NCBI GenBank assembly: GCA_965217195.1
Contig: CBDCHL010000004.1
Coordinates: forward strand, 806,001 to 870,000
Source: UBA6623 sp965217195
GTDB taxonomy: Bacteria > Acidobacteriota > Terriglobia > Bryobacterales > UBA6623
Direction of reading: 5' to 3'
Length of the DNA stretch: 64,000 nt
Notes under the pieces: model-generated
What the model was told of the DNA's origin: nothing
Seen by the model: the letters and a program-made list of their open reading frames with translations, nothing else
The model's database searches: none
Shown here: piece by piece, positions 1 to 8,389 of the stretch
Position numbering within the stretch: the first letter of the stretch is position 1
Layout of the letters: every line of letters starts with the position of its first letter
Program-made: the position numbers and the translations under genes

Positions 1-657
1 GCGCTCGACCCCGAGACCGCGGCTTCACGCGTGGCCGCGGATCCCGGTTACCGTCGGCTCTTCGAGAAGGCCTTCCCCGGCGAGCCGATTACGTTTGACT
101 TGATTGCGAAGGCGGTGGCCTCCTACGAGCGAACGCTTGTTTCGTACGACAGCGACCTCGATCGTTACCTCAACGGCGACGGGGACGCTCTCAGGCCTGC
201 CGCCAAGCGAGGCATGGGGCTCTTCAAAGGAAAGGCCGGTTGCATCAAGTGTCACAACGGGCCTCTGCTGACCGACCACCAACGGCACTATACCGGCGTA
301 CCGGAGCGAGTCGGCGATTCCAAGCCCGGTTCCAAGTACAAGACGCAGAGCCTGCGCGATGTGACCCGGCGATTTTCCTACATGCACAACGGCATGTTCA
401 TGCGGATGGAAAAGGTGCTTGATCACTACGTGAGAGGTGGATCGGCCCCACCCGGACTTGAAGCCGAGATCTCGCCGGTCCCGCTGACCAGTGAAGAACG
501 GTCTGCCCTGACTGCCTTTCTGCACGCCCTCAACGGTCGCATCACGGGCGCCGAACTCAGCCCACCTCGAGCGACGGACGTCTTCGACATCCCCGGCGGC
601 AAGCGCTCGACGGCCGACGCCGATTCGGCGGATGACGATCCCAGTTACGCCAAGTGA
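1..657 (+). CDS. Cytochrome c peroxidase (MauG family), C-terminal part
   Basis: The reading frame is open from base 1, so the gene begins outside the window and only its C-terminal heme domain is visible. A c-type heme motif CIKCH lies at 241-255. About 45 residues later comes Tyr-Met-His-Asn-Gly (Met at 382-384), the usual place of the distal Met ligand in di-heme cytochrome c peroxidases and MauG proteins, within the family's 'KT.SLRDVT...YMHNG.F' region. These proteins are periplasmic and reduce peroxide or carry out oxidative protein modification. The last 35 residues are polar and Asp-rich, a tail beyond the usual domain. It ends 114 bp before a kinase gene on the same strand. The family call is firm; the substrate is unknown. 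Confidence 0.88.
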   Translation, partial: ALDPETAASRVAADPGYRRLFEKAFPGEPITFDLIAKAVASYERTLVSYDSDLDRYLNGDGDALRPAAKRGMGLFKGKAGCIKCHNGPLLTDHQRHYTGVPERVGDSKPGSKYKTQSLRDVTRRFSYMHNGMFMRMEKVLDHYVRGGSAPPGLEAEISPVPLTSEERSALTAFLHALNGRITGAELSPPRATDVFDIPGGKRSTADADSADDDPSYAK

Positions 658-771
658 CTAGTTAAGAGTGGCGGAGATCACTCGAATAGCTCCCTGTCTC
701 TCGATCCACGCTAAACTCTACGGATAGTCGACGGTTCGCGCCTGTCGGCCGGACCGCTCGAACCAATCGCC

Positions 772-3027
772 ATGGTCGGCGCAACCATTGGTCACTACAT
801 CGTCGGCGAAAAGCTCGGCGAAGGCGGCATGGGAGTCGTCCACAAGGCCGAGGACTCCCGTTTGCGGCGGACCGTGGCGCTCAAATTCCTCTCCAGCCGA
901 GCGCTCCAAGATCCCGAGCTGAAGGAGCTTTTCATCCAAGAAGCTCGGGCGGCGGCCGCACTCGATCACCCCAACATCTGCACGGTCCACGCCATCGAAG
1001 AGGTCGAAGGCCGCGCCTTCATCGCGATGGCTTATGTGGAGGGCCGCAGCCTTGCGGAGAAACTGAAGGCCGACGGGCCGCTGGAAATCCCCGAAGCCGT
1101 CGACCTCGCAAAGCAGATCGCGGGCGGTCTGCGGGCGGCGCACGAAAACGGGGTCGTCCACCGCGACATCAAACCCGCGAATCTACTCATCACCCATTAC
1201 GGGCAGGTCAAGATCGTCGATTTCGGCCTCGCACAACTAGGCGGAAGCTCCCCAACCGGCAGTGCCCGCATGCTGGGCACGGCTGCTTACATGTCTCCGC
1301 AGCAAGCCATCGGTGCCGACGTGGACCACCGCACCGACATCTGGTCTCTAGGCGGGGTGCTGTCCGAGATGCTTTGCGGACGCCCTCCGTTTTCGGGCCT
1401 CTACACGGATGCGATTCTCTACGCCATCAGTCACGAAGAACCTGAACCCCTCAGTGCTCGCCGAAAAGACATCCCCGCGGCGGTGGAGAGAATTGTTGCC
1501 AAAGCGCTCGCGAAGGATGTTCAAAACCGCTACCAAGATATGGGCGAAGTGCTGCGGGATCTCAGTACGGCTCTCGAGTCGCCAACCGCTTCGGCCGACA
1601 CCGCGCTTCACGACCTGCCGTCCGCACCCAAAGAATGCTCAGTGGCGGTGCTGCCCTTCACCAACATGAATCGCGACGAGGAAAGCGAGTTTCTGAGTGA
1701 CGGCATCACCGAAGACATCATGACGGCGCTTTCGAGAGTCGACGGGCTGCGCGTCGTCGCGCGCAACTCGGCTTTTCAATTCAAGGGCAAAACGCCGACT
1801 TTATCGGAAGTCGGCGAGACGTTGAAGGTCGACTCCGTTGTCTCCGGCAGCGTGCGCCGCATGGGCAAGCGACTGCGAATCACCGCCGAGCTGAGCAACG
1901 TCGGGAACGGTTACGAACTGTGGTCGGAAAGATTCGACCGCGTCATGGACGACGTCTTCGAAGTGCAAGACGAGATTTCGCAAGCCATCGTCGACGGCCT
2001 ACGCGGGGAGCTGTGCGGGGAGCCGTCGCAAAAACTTGTCGAGAGGTGGACCGATAAGCCCGAGGCGTACCGCCTCTATTTGCTGGGGCGCTATCACCTC
2101 AACGCGCGCACACCCAAGTCGGTCCAGAGTGCAATCGAATGTTTTGAGCAGTCGGCTCGCGAAGATCCGCGTGCTGCTCCACCGCTCGCCGCGCTGGCTG
2201 AAGCCTGCACCTTGGTAGCAGGGTCGCACTACAGCACCAGCCCTCACCGACAGTCTTTCGATCGAGCTCGCGAGGCCGCCGCCAAAGCGATTGAACTCGA
2301 TGAACGGTGCGCGGAAGCGCACACGGCGTCCGCGATCCTCTCGTTTCGCGCCGACTGGGATTGGGTGGCGGCCGAGCGGCAATTCCGCAGAGCGATTGAG
2401 CTCAACGAGGGCCTTGCGACCCTGCACCACAACTTCGGGCTGTTTCTGGTGTGCCTGCTGCGCTTCGATGAAGCGATCGCCGAAGTGCGTCGGGCACTGG
2501 TGCTCGATCCTCTCTCGCCGATCATCAGCACGGCGCTGGCGCGGGTCCTTCATTTCGCGCGGCGCTACGAAGAGTCGCTGGAACAGAGCTTGCAGACTAT
2601 CAAACTGCATCCGGGCTTTAGCGGTGCTTACTTCGATGTGACCCTGACCTACACGCGCCTGGGGCGGTACGACGAAGCCCTCGAAACCAACCGCAAGAAT
2701 GAACAAGCCGGCGCGTCGCCGGCGGTCATCCACTTGATGCGTTTGCAGATTTTCAGCGAAATGGGAGAGATGGAAAAGGCTCGTAGCGAGTTCGACGCCT
2801 TGATATCTTCCGGCGACGAGCTGGGCCTCGGCGGCAATCTCTACATGGGGATGGCTCACGCGGCGCTTGGCGATCTTGACCAGGCGTTCAAGCTCTTCGA
2901 CGAGTCACTGCGAATCAGAGAACCCCAATTGGTTTACACGCAATGCGAGCCTAGTATAGACTTCGTGCGCCATGATCCGCGATTCAGCGAGATGATCCGC
3001 AAGATCGGCTTTCCAGTGGGAAATTAG
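772..3027 (+). CDS. Ser/Thr protein kinase with TolB-like domain and TPR repeats
   Basis: 751 residues. The Hanks-type kinase domain fills residues 7-265: glycine loop GEGGMG (16-21), catalytic Lys38 in VALK, HRD motif at 130-132 and DFG at 150-152, all intact, so it should be active. There is no obvious transmembrane segment after the kinase. Residues 290-400 ('SVAVLPFTNM', 'FLSDGITEDI', 'LRVVARNSAFQFKG') are the TolB-like/FlgO-type domain often fused to adenylate cyclases and kinases. Residues 420-745 hold TPR-like repeats such as 'AIAEVRRALVLDPLSP'. Acidobacteriota carry many copies of this architecture, presumed to couple kinase signalling to a TPR scaffold. The ATG at 772 gives the glycine loop at its normal place near the N-terminus; no strong ribosome site precedes it. 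Confidence 0.93.
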   Translation: MVGATIGHYIVGEKLGEGGMGVVHKAEDSRLRRTVALKFLSSRALQDPELKELFIQEARAAAALDHPNICTVHAIEEVEGRAFIAMAYVEGRSLAEKLKADGPLEIPEAVDLAKQIAGGLRAAHENGVVHRDIKPANLLITHYGQVKIVDFGLAQLGGSSPTGSARMLGTAAYMSPQQAIGADVDHRTDIWSLGGVLSEMLCGRPPFSGLYTDAILYAISHEEPEPLSARRKDIPAAVERIVAKALAKDVQNRYQDMGEVLRDLSTALESPTASADTALHDLPSAPKECSVAVLPFTNMNRDEESEFLSDGITEDIMTALSRVDGLRVVARNSAFQFKGKTPTLSEVGETLKVDSVVSGSVRRMGKRLRITAELSNVGNGYELWSERFDRVMDDVFEVQDEISQAIVDGLRGELCGEPSQKLVERWTDKPEAYRLYLLGRYHLNARTPKSVQSAIECFEQSAREDPRAAPPLAALAEACTLVAGSHYSTSPHRQSFDRAREAAAKAIELDERCAEAHTASAILSFRADWDWVAAERQFRRAIELNEGLATLHHNFGLFLVCLLRFDEAIAEVRRALVLDPLSPIISTALARVLHFARRYEESLEQSLQTIKLHPGFSGAYFDVTLTYTRLGRYDEALETNRKNEQAGASPAVIHLMRLQIFSEMGEMEKARSEFDALISSGDELGLGGNLYMGMAHAALGDLDQAFKLFDESLRIREPQLVYTQCEPSIDFVRHDPRFSEMIRKIGFPVGN

Positions 3028-3045
3028 CCGTCCCCGCGCAACGCC

Positions 3046-4278
3046 TCACCGAATCAAACTCCCAGCGTCCGCGTTGCCCGGCCCGAAGTGCTTCAGCATC
3101 ACGAGGTTTTCCTTGTCGCTCTTGTTCTCGACAACAACGCCGGCCTGCGCCGCAGCCGCCGTGACAAACAACTCGTCCTTCGTGAGCTCGCCGTAGCGAA
3201 TCAAGGACGGTGTTTCGACTTCGAGTTTGCCCATCGCCCCCCAGCCCTGGGTCACGATGAGCCCGTAAGCCGCGGCATCGGTGACGGTCACGGAGCGCCG
3301 CGGGAAAACCGTCAACTCCTTGGCGCAATAGTAGTCGGTTCCGTAGGTGATCCAGTTTTCTTGAAAGCCCTGATCGTTCATCGCTGTCGGGTTGCTGACC
3401 GGCGTGGGCTCGCGGTAATTGGTGTTCATGAACTCCGGATCGACGTTCTTGTCCCAATCAAGCATCCCGACGATGTAGTCGAGGTCTTGGTGGTTTTCCG
3501 GGGGCACGTCTTTGACCAGCAGGTCCCACGGCACCGCGCGACCCTCGACCATCGACTGAAACATGCCGAAGACGTCGGAGTTCACTTGCGGTTCGTAGGT
3601 CACCAACGACCCGGGCGCGTGCAGCACGCCTGCGGGGACGTGCCAACCTGTCCCCGGCTTGAGCTTGTAAGCCTTCGAGTGATAAAGAATCCCGTTGTCG
3701 CCTTGGTTCCAGCGTTCGAGGCAGGCGCGCACGTCGTCGGTCGTAGTGCCCGGCTCGAGCCCCATGAAGGTGTAGGGAAAGTTGTTGCCCTTGAAGTTAT
3801 ATTGCGGCGGAAAGTAGTAGGCTTCAGGCTTTCCTTTTGCGCCGACGCGCTCGGCGTGTTGGTCCATTTGATGCATGTGATGGGGAATCGGCCCGAGGTT
3901 GTCGAAGAACTTGCAGAGCACGTTCCAGCCGCCATACTCGGCCATTACATCGGGGCCGAGAAACTCGTCGCCAATGGTCTCGACGGCCTCCTTCAACAGA
4001 ACTTTCTTCGGTTCCGCCCCATTGCCGTTCTCGATCACGATGTAGGCCAGGCCCTCGTCCTCGGGGGTGCCGGGGCCGTTGTCGGCGTTGGTCGTCGAGG
4101 AAAACCAGCGTTCATCGATGCCGCCGCGGTGCGCGCCCAGCGCGTAGAGATGGTCAGGGTGAAGCTTCAACCGGCCCCCCGGCATCAAGAATGAGCGAGG
4201 CACCCAGCACGGAGCCAAGCGGACGATACCGTCGCCGGCGCTTAGGGCATTGCGGAGGTGAGTTGTATTCTCGGACAC
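3046..4278 (-). CDS. Mannose-6-phosphate isomerase-like cupin protein
   Basis: About 410 residues from a GTG at 4278 (a second GTG lies at 4284). The frame is open far upstream, but that part is antisense to the next cupin gene and does not read as protein. The central His cluster 'PHHMHQMDQH' followed by an Asp/Glu-rich stretch and 'GWHVPAGVLHAPG' fits the metal-binding cupin core of type I phosphomannose isomerases. A second cupin-like half is seen in the C-terminal 120 residues. It is the last of three cupin genes on this strand (5750 to 3046). A sugar-isomerase or lyase role is an inference. There is no signal peptide, so it should be cytoplasmic. Confidence 0.7.
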   Translation of the reverse strand: MSENTTHLRNALSAGDGIVRLAPCWVPRSFLMPGGRLKLHPDHLYALGAHRGGIDERWFSSTTNADNGPGTPEDEGLAYIVIENGNGAEPKKVLLKEAVETIGDEFLGPDVMAEYGGWNVLCKFFDNLGPIPHHMHQMDQHAERVGAKGKPEAYYFPPQYNFKGNNFPYTFMGLEPGTTTDDVRACLERWNQGDNGILYHSKAYKLKPGTGWHVPAGVLHAPGSLVTYEPQVNSDVFGMFQSMVEGRAVPWDLLVKDVPPENHQDLDYIVGMLDWDKNVDPEFMNTNYREPTPVSNPTAMNDQGFQENWITYGTDYYCAKELTVFPRRSVTVTDAAAYGLIVTQGWGAMGKLEVETPSLIRYGELTKDELFVTAAAAQAGVVVENKSDKENLVMLKHFGPGNADAGSLIR

Positions 4279-4363
4279 GGCCACACCATGATACTCAATC
4301 GAGGAAGTTTCTTTCGACGGGCTTGCAAGCCGGTCGCTGCCGGTGCCAAAGTCCCCGGAGGGC

Positions 4364-4753
4364 CTATCGCGCTTCGTCTTGTGTCGGAAAATCGGCCGGC
4401 ATGGTGATCTCGACCACTTCCCAGTCATCGGAATACTCCAACAACTCATGCCTGACCCCGGGAGCCTGATACCAGGCATCGCCCGCTTCAACGCGAATCT
4501 CGCCAATATCCTCGAGGTAAACCCGCGCCCAGCCCTTGACCTGATAGACCATCTGGAAATCCAGGGTGTGCGAATGGTAGCCCATGGGACCGTCGCAAGG
4601 CTGCTCGGCGCGAATGACGTGCGCCAGCACTTTGCCGTCGGTCGCTTGTTTGACGCCCAGGTCGCGGTACGCGAAGTAAGCCCGCAGTCCTTCTCTCGAC
4701 CAATGGGCATCCGTCGCGTGCGCGGCAAACGATTTCACGCTGTTGTCACTCAT
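4364..4753 (-). CDS. Small cupin-domain protein
   Basis: 129 residues, a single cupin barrel. The metal motif is visible as 'MGYHSHTLDFQMVYQVKG' (motif 1, H-x-H) and 'GDAWYQAPGVRHELLEYSDD' (motif 2, with the C-terminal His). Start chosen at 4753 (MSDNS...) because GAGAGG lies 8-9 bases upstream; the ATG at 4762 directly abuts that sequence and is less likely. The gene sits between an isomerase-like cupin and a bicupin on the same strand, about 75-85 bp from each. Small cupins of this type often bind the same ligand as neighbouring enzymes. The substrate is unknown. Confidence 0.8.
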   Translation of the reverse strand: MSDNSVKSFAAHATDAHWSREGLRAYFAYRDLGVKQATDGKVLAHVIRAEQPCDGPMGYHSHTLDFQMVYQVKGWARVYLEDIGEIRVEAGDAWYQAPGVRHELLEYSDDWEVVEITMPADFPTQDEAR

Positions 4754-4826
4754 GCTGCTCATCCTCTCGCCGTGCAGACATCCTCGACAAGGAATCCAAG
4801 ATACGACGCTCGAATCTTGTCATGCC

Positions 4827-5750
4827 TTAATCCACAAAACTAAAGCCGGCCGTCCGGGCATGATAATAAAGGCCCGAATCCTGGGCAATGAGGCATTTCA
4901 TCCGTTTGTCCCCGTGGTTGTGGTGCGAATGCACGGCCGTCGGTGGAGTAACCATCACCGCGTTCGGCTGCCATTCCACGCGCTCGCCGTCGACCAGCGA
5001 GAAACAATCCGCCCCTTGGATGCAGAGGGTTAAGGCAACCGCATTGTGCACGTGAGGTCGTTGCGATGTGCCGCCTGCAAGCGAATTCACCGCCAGTGCA
5101 ACCGAGGGCAGACACGTCCCCAGGCGCCGCGTCGACTGGCTCATCAACTGCACGGCCATTCCCGACGACTCTTCGCTGGCGCCCCGACGATAGCGATTGT
5201 CCAACTCTTCGTCGATTCGCTCTCCGAGGTGATGCACGGCTTCCACAGCCGCGGCACCCTCCGCCGGCGGTTGCGCCTGGGTGAAAGAGTATAGCGGTTC
5301 ATCGGTAAATTGCAGCAACACGGCATCGTGCTCGTTGGCGTGATGAACGGTCCTTGCGCCGCCCGGAAAACAAAAAACGTCGCCCGCACGCCAGGCAATT
5401 TGGTCGCTGCGATTACGGCTTTCGCCGCTACCCCGGATGACGTAGTGAATCTCACCGCCGGCGATTAACTCCGTTGACACGTTTTCGCCCGAGCGTACTC
5501 GTAAGTAACGGGCCAACAATAAAGGCGTTGTCGCCGGGTAATCAAAGCCGAGTTGATCGCTGAGGTCAAGGTTAATCGGACCACTCGGGGTGGATTCAGA
5601 GAACGCTTTGTCGCGTTCGTCAACGAACAAGTGTGCCGGCACGGACGGTCGCCTTATCTCGAAAATGTTTTCAGGAACTTCATAAACCGCACGACGACTC
5701 GATACGGTCTCCTCCCGTTTTTCCGTACCCATAGCGACTTCTGACATCAT
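4827..5750 (-). CDS. Bicupin protein, gentisate-dioxygenase-like
   Basis: 307 residues from the ATG at 5750; a GAGGAAAAA stretch immediately upstream is a good ribosome site, and the next codon is also ATG. Two cupin barrels: residues ~80-160 ('GGEIHYVIRGSG', 'GDVFCFPGG...HHA') and ~220-300 ('RPHVHNAVALTLCIQG', 'VMVTPPTAVHSHHNHG'). The second barrel keeps several His residues suited to Fe(II) binding. Two-domain cupins of this size include gentisate and 1-hydroxy-2-naphthoate dioxygenases, but overall similarity is not strong enough to name a substrate. It heads the three-gene cupin run and is probably its first gene. Confidence 0.75.
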   Translation of the reverse strand: MMSEVAMGTEKREETVSSRRAVYEVPENIFEIRRPSVPAHLFVDERDKAFSESTPSGPINLDLSDQLGFDYPATTPLLLARYLRVRSGENVSTELIAGGEIHYVIRGSGESRNRSDQIAWRAGDVFCFPGGARTVHHANEHDAVLLQFTDEPLYSFTQAQPPAEGAAAVEAVHHLGERIDEELDNRYRRGASEESSGMAVQLMSQSTRRLGTCLPSVALAVNSLAGGTSQRPHVHNAVALTLCIQGADCFSLVDGERVEWQPNAVMVTPPTAVHSHHNHGDKRMKCLIAQDSGLYYHARTAGFSFVD

Positions 5751-5950
5751 TTTTTCCTCGTCTTGCGCGGGATGAAGAGGAGCGAACCGCGGCGCGGCCC
5801 AAGTATAGCCCACCCGGGGCAACTAAGCGGAACCCAGGCCGGCACCTAGGGAGAATTATGAGTACGGCCGGCAGGCGCGGAGGCCCTATCTGAACCACGC
5901 CTGCTCCCACCGCTTCAGGAGACGCCCGCTAATCGGCTGTCGTGCCTCGG

Positions 5951-8389
5951 CTATTCGCCGTCTGCACCGCCCACCGACTTCTCGACGATCTTCAACACAA
6001 TCGGCTCGGCTGTAAAAGCGGTCGGCTGCGGAGAGCGCGTCTCGACAATGCCCGAAACGTAGATCAACTGCTCGAGCGGTTTCGCGCCAGGCAGCGCCCG
6101 GATCGAGAATGTCCGCGACTCCTTCTCTTCGGTGATCAGAATGCGGTTGAGCCCGACTTCGGGCGTGTCGGTGTGCGGCGGCAGGTTGAGAACCTCAACG
6201 GGAACGCGTCCGCCGAAACCGTTCTTGCGGGTCACCGAGACGGTGATCTTGGCGTCCTGGCCGGGTTCGAGCACGACTTCCCGTTTATCGGTCGTGATGA
6301 GAATGTCGGCGGGTGCGGTGACCGAAACGAACTGCAAAGTATCGGCCGGGTTGGCGCGCTTGGAAACCGTCTTGCCGCCGATCTCGGCCGTACCGCGAAT
6401 CTTCAGCCGAAAAGCCTTGCCAATCGCCGCACCGGCATCGGCGTGCAGCATCACGGTCGCGACCATCTGTCCGGATGGTATAACTGTATCGTCGGCGTGA
6501 ATTCCGGCCGGCAAGTCTTCCACTGAAATGCGAATGTCGCCGTCAAACCCATCCTGACGAAACGTAGTCACACGGAGCGGGACGCGTTCGCCTTGCGGAA
6601 TATTCGGCGTGCGAGGGTCGGCGGACAACCGAAAGTCCTCGCGCGGCGGCCGCAACGCCAACCGGTAGGCGAAGTGGTCTCCGCCGCGGTCGTGGGTGTC
6701 GCGAATTCGAACGAGGTACTCCCCGTCCGACGGGGCTTTGAATTCCAAGAAAGAATCCTTGCCGTGCGGCACGCGGCCGTCGTCGTTGTGGTGATAGAGC
6801 CGAACGAGCGGCAGCCCGTTGGGAGGAAATTGTTTCCCCGGCGGATGGATTTGCACCTTGTACATAGGTGCGCCCTTGGCGTGCGCTTGCGGGCTGGTAC
6901 CCAGCGAGGATACACGAACTGCGCCCTTCGTCGGGCGCCCGGGGATGACGGGCGGGAACGATTCGAGCGCGATGCCTTCGTCGGGTTGTCGCGGCAATCG
7001 AGTGACAAGCATCACCTCGCTGCCGAGCATCAGGTAATCCCCCGCATCGAGGTCCTTCGTGATCTGCAACCGAATCTCGGCCTGCTCGGAATTGTGGTCG
7101 AACAGGTCCGTATAAGCGACCGCCACCGCGCGCACCGTAGCCGACTCGATCAGTTCGCCGTCGGCCGTCAATACGTCGATCACCGAATCGAGTTTAGAGC
7201 CCACTTGCGCGGCGGTAACGTCCACTAGAATCAATTGATCCTTCTCAGCCTTGAAGCGGAAATAGTGCGAACCCGCTGCCAAGCGGCCGTTGATCGTGAC
7301 CGGAAAAGCGACTTCCTGAGCAGCCGCAACCGTTGTGTTCTTGCCGACTGCTTCGACTTCCGGGTGATCGCCCAACGCCAGTTTCACGTTGTTAAAGGCC
7401 CGGCCCTTGTCCGTTGCAGGGCGAACGACGGCTCTGCGATCGTCCATCGACGAGGGCTCACCGCGCACCGTGACTTTTCCGTCGCCCAAGTTGAAACCCG
7501 TGAGCGCCACGGTCGCCGTCTCGCCGCGCCGGACTCCCAGAGGGTATGCCGACTCGACCAACGGGTAGTCGCCGACTTTCACACGATAGAAGTGGTCTTT
7601 GCTGCCGCTTTTTTCGTAGTCGCTCACGCGGACGAGGTACGTCCCGGCCTTTTCGAATCGGTGTGCAAAAGCGCGACCCGTGCGATTGCGGGACTTGGCT
7701 CCGAGGCGAACGGGCGTGTGATCGGCGGCGAGCAGATCGATGATCGGCTTGATCTTCGACCCGATCTTCATGCCGCCTTCCTCGAAGACCAGTTCTTGGC
7801 CGGCCTCGACGATGATGGCGAAATAGTCTTCATCACCCGGCTCAGCAATTACACCGGCCAGAATCGCCGGCAGCGATGCTTTCCGAGGATCGTCGGCTGT
7901 GCTGTCCGTCTCGTGCCCCGGGTCGCCTTCCGAATCGACATGGTACCGGGGCTCGATCAGAATCTTACCCGCCGGGCTCGTGCCAAACTCCGTCGCCAGA
8001 CGAAAGCGCATCGGCGCGACATCGGCCTTCTCGTCGACCGTCACTTCGAGCCGCACTTGATAACGCGGCGGCTGCGGCCCTAAGTCAACCGTCGAAGGCA
8101 ACCCCGCCGGTCCCAGCCTCGGAGGCTCGGCGACGTAGGGCATTTCCTTGACCTCCAGCACGCGTCCGCTCACCGTCGGCTCGCTGAAATGCACCGCGGA
8201 CGTGCCGCGCAGATTATACCCTTCCACGGTCAGCACCGCCGTCGCGCCTTGCGACACGCCCCGCGGCGCGAGCGACTCGATCGTTGGGGGCGTCGTTCGG
8301 CTGCCGGTGGGGTGCTCGGCCACCGGCTCAGCCGGGGCCATGGCGGCGGCGAATAACAAGATCGAAGTAGCTGCAAAAAGTCGTTTCAT
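5951..8389 (-). CDS. Exported pre-peptidase C-terminal (PPC) domain protein
   Basis: 812 residues with a Sec signal peptide (hydrophobic core after Lys2-Arg3, cleavage near Ala-Glu-Pro at ~21). Next comes an IPT/TIG-like segment ('IESLAPRGVSQGATAVLTVEGYNL', shown in part), then two or more beta-sandwich PPC domains recognised by 'DEDYFAIIVEAGQELVFE' and 'GTYLVRVSDYE', and C-terminal Ig-like strands. It contains no catalytic motif. Its ATG overlaps the stop of the PSCyt-WD40 gene as ATGA, so translation is probably coupled. It is the last gene of cluster A and has a paralogue at 39020-41209. Such proteins are abundant in Planctomycetes and Acidobacteriota and are thought to be periplasmic or surface binding proteins. 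Confidence 0.88.
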   Translation of the reverse strand: MKRLFAATSILLFAAAMAPAEPVAEHPTGSRTTPPTIESLAPRGVSQGATAVLTVEGYNLRGTSAVHFSEPTVSGRVLEVKEMPYVAEPPRLGPAGLPSTVDLGPQPPRYQVRLEVTVDEKADVAPMRFRLATEFGTSPAGKILIEPRYHVDSEGDPGHETDSTADDPRKASLPAILAGVIAEPGDEDYFAIIVEAGQELVFEEGGMKIGSKIKPIIDLLAADHTPVRLGAKSRNRTGRAFAHRFEKAGTYLVRVSDYEKSGSKDHFYRVKVGDYPLVESAYPLGVRRGETATVALTGFNLGDGKVTVRGEPSSMDDRRAVVRPATDKGRAFNNVKLALGDHPEVEAVGKNTTVAAAQEVAFPVTINGRLAAGSHYFRFKAEKDQLILVDVTAAQVGSKLDSVIDVLTADGELIESATVRAVAVAYTDLFDHNSEQAEIRLQITKDLDAGDYLMLGSEVMLVTRLPRQPDEGIALESFPPVIPGRPTKGAVRVSSLGTSPQAHAKGAPMYKVQIHPPGKQFPPNGLPLVRLYHHNDDGRVPHGKDSFLEFKAPSDGEYLVRIRDTHDRGGDHFAYRLALRPPREDFRLSADPRTPNIPQGERVPLRVTTFRQDGFDGDIRISVEDLPAGIHADDTVIPSGQMVATVMLHADAGAAIGKAFRLKIRGTAEIGGKTVSKRANPADTLQFVSVTAPADILITTDKREVVLEPGQDAKITVSVTRKNGFGGRVPVEVLNLPPHTDTPEVGLNRILITEEKESRTFSIRALPGAKPLEQLIYVSGIVETRSPQPTAFTAEPIVLKIVEKSVGGADGE

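Noticed and set aside
1999..2859. Long antisense open frame in the kinase-TPR gene (minus strand)
   Set aside because: Arg/His/Gly-rich composition typical of reverse-strand frames in GC-rich DNA; the sense frame carries clear kinase, TolB and TPR motifs.
3088..4194. 368-codon plus-strand frame opposite the isomerase-like cupin
   Set aside because: Shadow of the minus-strand gene; no domain pattern and a composition like other antisense frames.
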